This document shows, piece by piece, positions 62,070 to 64,000 of a stretch of 64,000 bases of DNA. The notes beneath the pieces are model-generated. The model did not search any database, was not told where the DNA came from, and was given only the letters and a program-made list of their open reading frames with translations. Where the stretch lies: positions 314,547 through 378,546 of the forward strand of contig NZ_LJJC01000004.1 of assembly GCF_001420715.1 (NCBI RefSeq), read 5' to 3'. Each line of letters opens with the position of its first letter. Position 1 is the stretch's first letter. Made by a program: the position numbers and the translations under genes. The DNA comes from Heyndrickxia shackletonii. GTDB lineage: Bacteria > Bacillota > Bacilli > Bacillales > Bacillaceae_C.

Positions 62070-62279
62070 GTGATGTTTGTTTTTATTAAATATAGGTAAG
62101 CCTCAAAATTCAAGGATAAATCAAAGAGAAGGTAAATCCTATCAGGGGTAAATTTAATGATCCTCTAGGTATTGCATGTATTAAATCTCGTTCCAAGATA
62201 CGAACTTACCCCTATTTTGTAGGAAATGAAATTTGTATAAACTATTATGATTTTATTGTTGGGCTTTCATTTTTCATTA

Positions 62280-62957
62280 TTAAAACATAAAAATTTTAGC
62301 TAAAGCTTTCATGGATTCCGGGCTGCATTTTTCTGCAAAATACTTTTTAAGCATTTCTTTTGCCTTTTCCTTCTTAACTCCAGTTATAACAACATTATTT
62401 TTCCTTGACCATTTGTCCATTGTTTCATAGGAAGTGCTGCTCCAGCCATTTATCTCACCCAGTTCGTTTTGTTTTTGTTTTGTACCGGAGATTACGATAT
62501 CCATGGTTCCCTGTAGTTCTTGCAAGGCATAGTCAAATGGCTTTTTCTTCTCTTTATCCTTCATGCCGGCTTTTACCCGTAAAACCCTTGTATCTATTCC
62601 TTCCTCTTCGCTAATAATCGAGTATAAATCAAGCGCCTCTTTAGATATCATTCCATCTTCATAACGCTGCTTCACGGAGTATTCGCTTCCTAGGACCGTC
62701 TTGACTAAAGGCAGTATTTCACGAGATATGAGAATGGCTTTTTTCTTTATAAACTTTCCGTAAGCTGCGATTCCATCAACAGGAAATTGCGCCCGCCATA
62801 GCCATGGATCTAATTCTGTTCCCGTGTGCCAGTTTTGCTTCAACGTGATGGTGTCAAGGGAAGGGAAATCAGGGATGAATGAGGCGAGGGGAAGAATCCC
62901 AACTTCTTTAACAACTTGCACAGCCTCGTCATAAGTATTTATTTTATATTCCTTCAA
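62280..62957 (-). CDS. AlkZ-related protein
   Basis: The protein has 225 residues. The N-terminus YKINTYDEAVQVVKEVGILP and the segment DPWLWRAQFPVDGIAAYGKFIKKKAILISREILPL resemble the AlkZ-related (YcaQ-like winged-helix) group found in Firmicutes. The full AlkZ glycosylase is about 400 residues, so this is a short relative. The DNA-repair role of AlkZ cannot be transferred without catalytic evidence. The start is TTG with AAAGGAG upstream. The assignment is from memory of the family. Confidence 0.6.
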   Translation of the reverse strand: MKEYKINTYDEAVQVVKEVGILPLASFIPDFPSLDTITLKQNWHTGTELDPWLWRAQFPVDGIAAYGKFIKKKAILISREILPLVKTVLGSEYSVKQRYEDGMISKEALDLYSIISEEEGIDTRVLRVKAGMKDKEKKKPFDYALQELQGTMDIVISGTKQKQNELGEINGWSSTSYETMDKWSRKNNVVITGVKKEKAKEMLKKYFAEKCSPESMKALAKIFMF

Positions 62958-63164
62958 GCTATTTTCGCTCCTTTATTTAAAAATTTCATTGCTATAAGAA
63001 TTCTCCACTTTACGGATATCTCCTTTCATAAACTTCGGCTCAATAAAATAGATATTTTTTATGGAAAAAGGAGTACTCACTTACTTGTAGAATATAAATC
63101 TAAATGGAGTTTAAATATAGTAGAGCTGAAGAGAACATTTTACATAGATGAATGAGGTGATTGG

Positions 63165-63938
63165 ATGGAAACCCAGCTATATTTTACATCCCAAATCGGA
63201 AAACAAAAGCCTGTAACCGTAACGAATAAGACAACTTCATGTCCATTCTGTAATGTGGAAGAATTGGAGAATATTATCGATCAACAGGATTCCATTATCT
63301 TTTTAAAAAATAAATACCCAACTTTACAAAATACGCTACAAACCGTTTTGATAGAAACAGATGAGTGTAATAGCGAGCTGTCGGAATATACTCAAGAACA
63401 TTTACATAAAGTGATAAAGTTTGGAGTCCGTCATTGGTTAGAGCTAGAGAATAGCGGTAAATTTACATCCGTTCTCTTTTATAAAAATCATGGGCCATTG
63501 TCCGGCGGCACCATTAGGCATCCTCATATGCAAATTGTCGGGCTGAAAGACGTCGATTATAAGAAAAATATTAAGACTGAGAACTTTAAGGGAGTTACGA
63601 TTTATAGAGATCCATCTGTTGATTTTAATATCTCAACCAAACCGATTATGGGTTTTCGCGAAATGAATGTAAATTTGTATGACCGGAACAAAATGAATCG
63701 AATGGCTGATTTTATTCAAAAAGCTGTTCAATATTTGTTGCATCATGCCCCGTACCGTTGTGAAAGTTATAATCTATTCTTCTATCACATAGAAAATATT
63801 ATTAGTTGTAAAATAATTCCTCGATTTCCGGTATCGCCTTTGTTTGTAGGATATGTGATTCCGCAAGTGTCGGATGATCTTGAGATGGTGGCCGAACAGA
63901 TACGAGAACTTTGTGTAGAGAACGGATTGATTAAATGA
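63165..63938 (+). CDS. DUF4931/galactose-1-phosphate uridylyltransferase-like (HIT-fold) protein
   Basis: The protein has 257 residues. TSCPFCNVEELENII is a CxxC zinc-like motif near residue 27, and GGTIRHPHMQIVGL carries the His-x-His-x-Gln pattern of GalT-like nucleotidylyltransferases in the HIT superfamily. ENSGKFTSVLFYKNHGPLSG precedes it. The ATG follows GAGGTGA. The nucleotide-sugar substrate is unknown. It is the last complete gene; the final 62 bp of the window hold nothing recognisable. Confidence 0.78.
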   Translation: METQLYFTSQIGKQKPVTVTNKTTSCPFCNVEELENIIDQQDSIIFLKNKYPTLQNTLQTVLIETDECNSELSEYTQEHLHKVIKFGVRHWLELENSGKFTSVLFYKNHGPLSGGTIRHPHMQIVGLKDVDYKKNIKTENFKGVTIYRDPSVDFNISTKPIMGFREMNVNLYDRNKMNRMADFIQKAVQYLLHHAPYRCESYNLFFYHIENIISCKIIPRFPVSPLFVGYVIPQVSDDLEMVAEQIRELCVENGLIK

Positions 63939-64000
63939 TGATAGCAAAAATGCTCAAGGCCACAAGTATACAAATATCAATTAGGAATTCAGTATCGTAG

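Overview
This window looks like chromosomal DNA of a low-GC Gram-positive bacterium of the family Bacillaceae (Bacillus in the broad sense). The grounds are the AT-rich sequence, strong AAGGAGG-type ribosome binding sites, frequent TTG and GTG starts, a tyrosine T-box, a SAM-I (S-box) riboswitch, CcpA-type cre sites and many genes typical of Bacillus (PRD antiterminator, CidA/CidB with CidR-like LysR, AadK, several DinB proteins, CBO0543-family membrane proteins). No rRNA, tRNA, CRISPR array, phage or insertion sequence was recognised. It reads as accessory chromosome: small metabolic or regulatory cassettes separated by intergenic repeats and gene remnants.

Layout. 0-8.5 kb: the 3' part of a PTS-regulated antiterminator; a TetR-controlled ABC exporter; two DinB proteins; a CidAB-like pair with divergent LysR; a DedA protein. 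8.7-14.3 kb: a complete oligopeptide/dipeptide-type ABC importer (binding lipoprotein, two permeases, two ATPases) with an internal terminator after the binding protein. 14.5-17.7 kb: small conserved proteins (TerB-like, DinB, phosphotransferase). 17.8-19.4 kb: T-box-controlled tyrosyl-tRNA synthetase, with a palindromic repeat element between T-box and gene. 19.8-23.1 kb: monooxygenase-like protein, amidase, and a two-gene membrane protein operon. 23.2-29 kb: gluconate locus of permease, two paralogous gluconate kinases and an RpiR regulator, with shared operator-like sites and cre sites. 29-33.7 kb: NUDIX, PrmC-related methyltransferase, SAM-riboswitch-controlled MetE-like protein, GNAT and small ORFs. 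34.0-34.8 kb: a 14-unit, 52-bp tandem array. 34.8-36.9 kb: GNAT, aminoglycoside 6-adenylyltransferase and a P-loop kinase. 37-43.6 kb: quinate/shikimate uptake and assimilation locus (LacI regulator, two MFS paralogues, shikimate/quinate dehydrogenase, type II dehydroquinase, convergent shikimate kinase). 44.4-47.6 kb: TetR with an alpha/beta hydrolase broken by an in-frame stop, and a 14-repeat WG lipoprotein. 47.9-54.5 kb: pentapeptide-repeat protein, GNAT, TagO-like glycosyl-phosphate transferase, two CBO0543 proteins, FMN reductase with divergent LysR, Lrp, and a CxxC protein. 54.8-59.4 kb: RND efflux pump and MFS transporter. 59.5-64 kb: third repeat cluster, a fused remnant of two genes, TetR, SnoaL-like, VOC, AlkZ-related and DUF4931 proteins.

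The most unusual content is non-coding. Three clusters share the same architecture (two direct plus two inverted copies of a GCGGACA...CCGTTATT unit at 51-52 nt spacing). There are also a 52-bp tandem array, a 21-bp tandem array, and a GC-richer palindromic element inside the tyrS leader. Start codons were re-chosen by ribosome binding site and family start where the longest frame was implausible. All functional names rest on reading protein motifs by eye, not on database searches.
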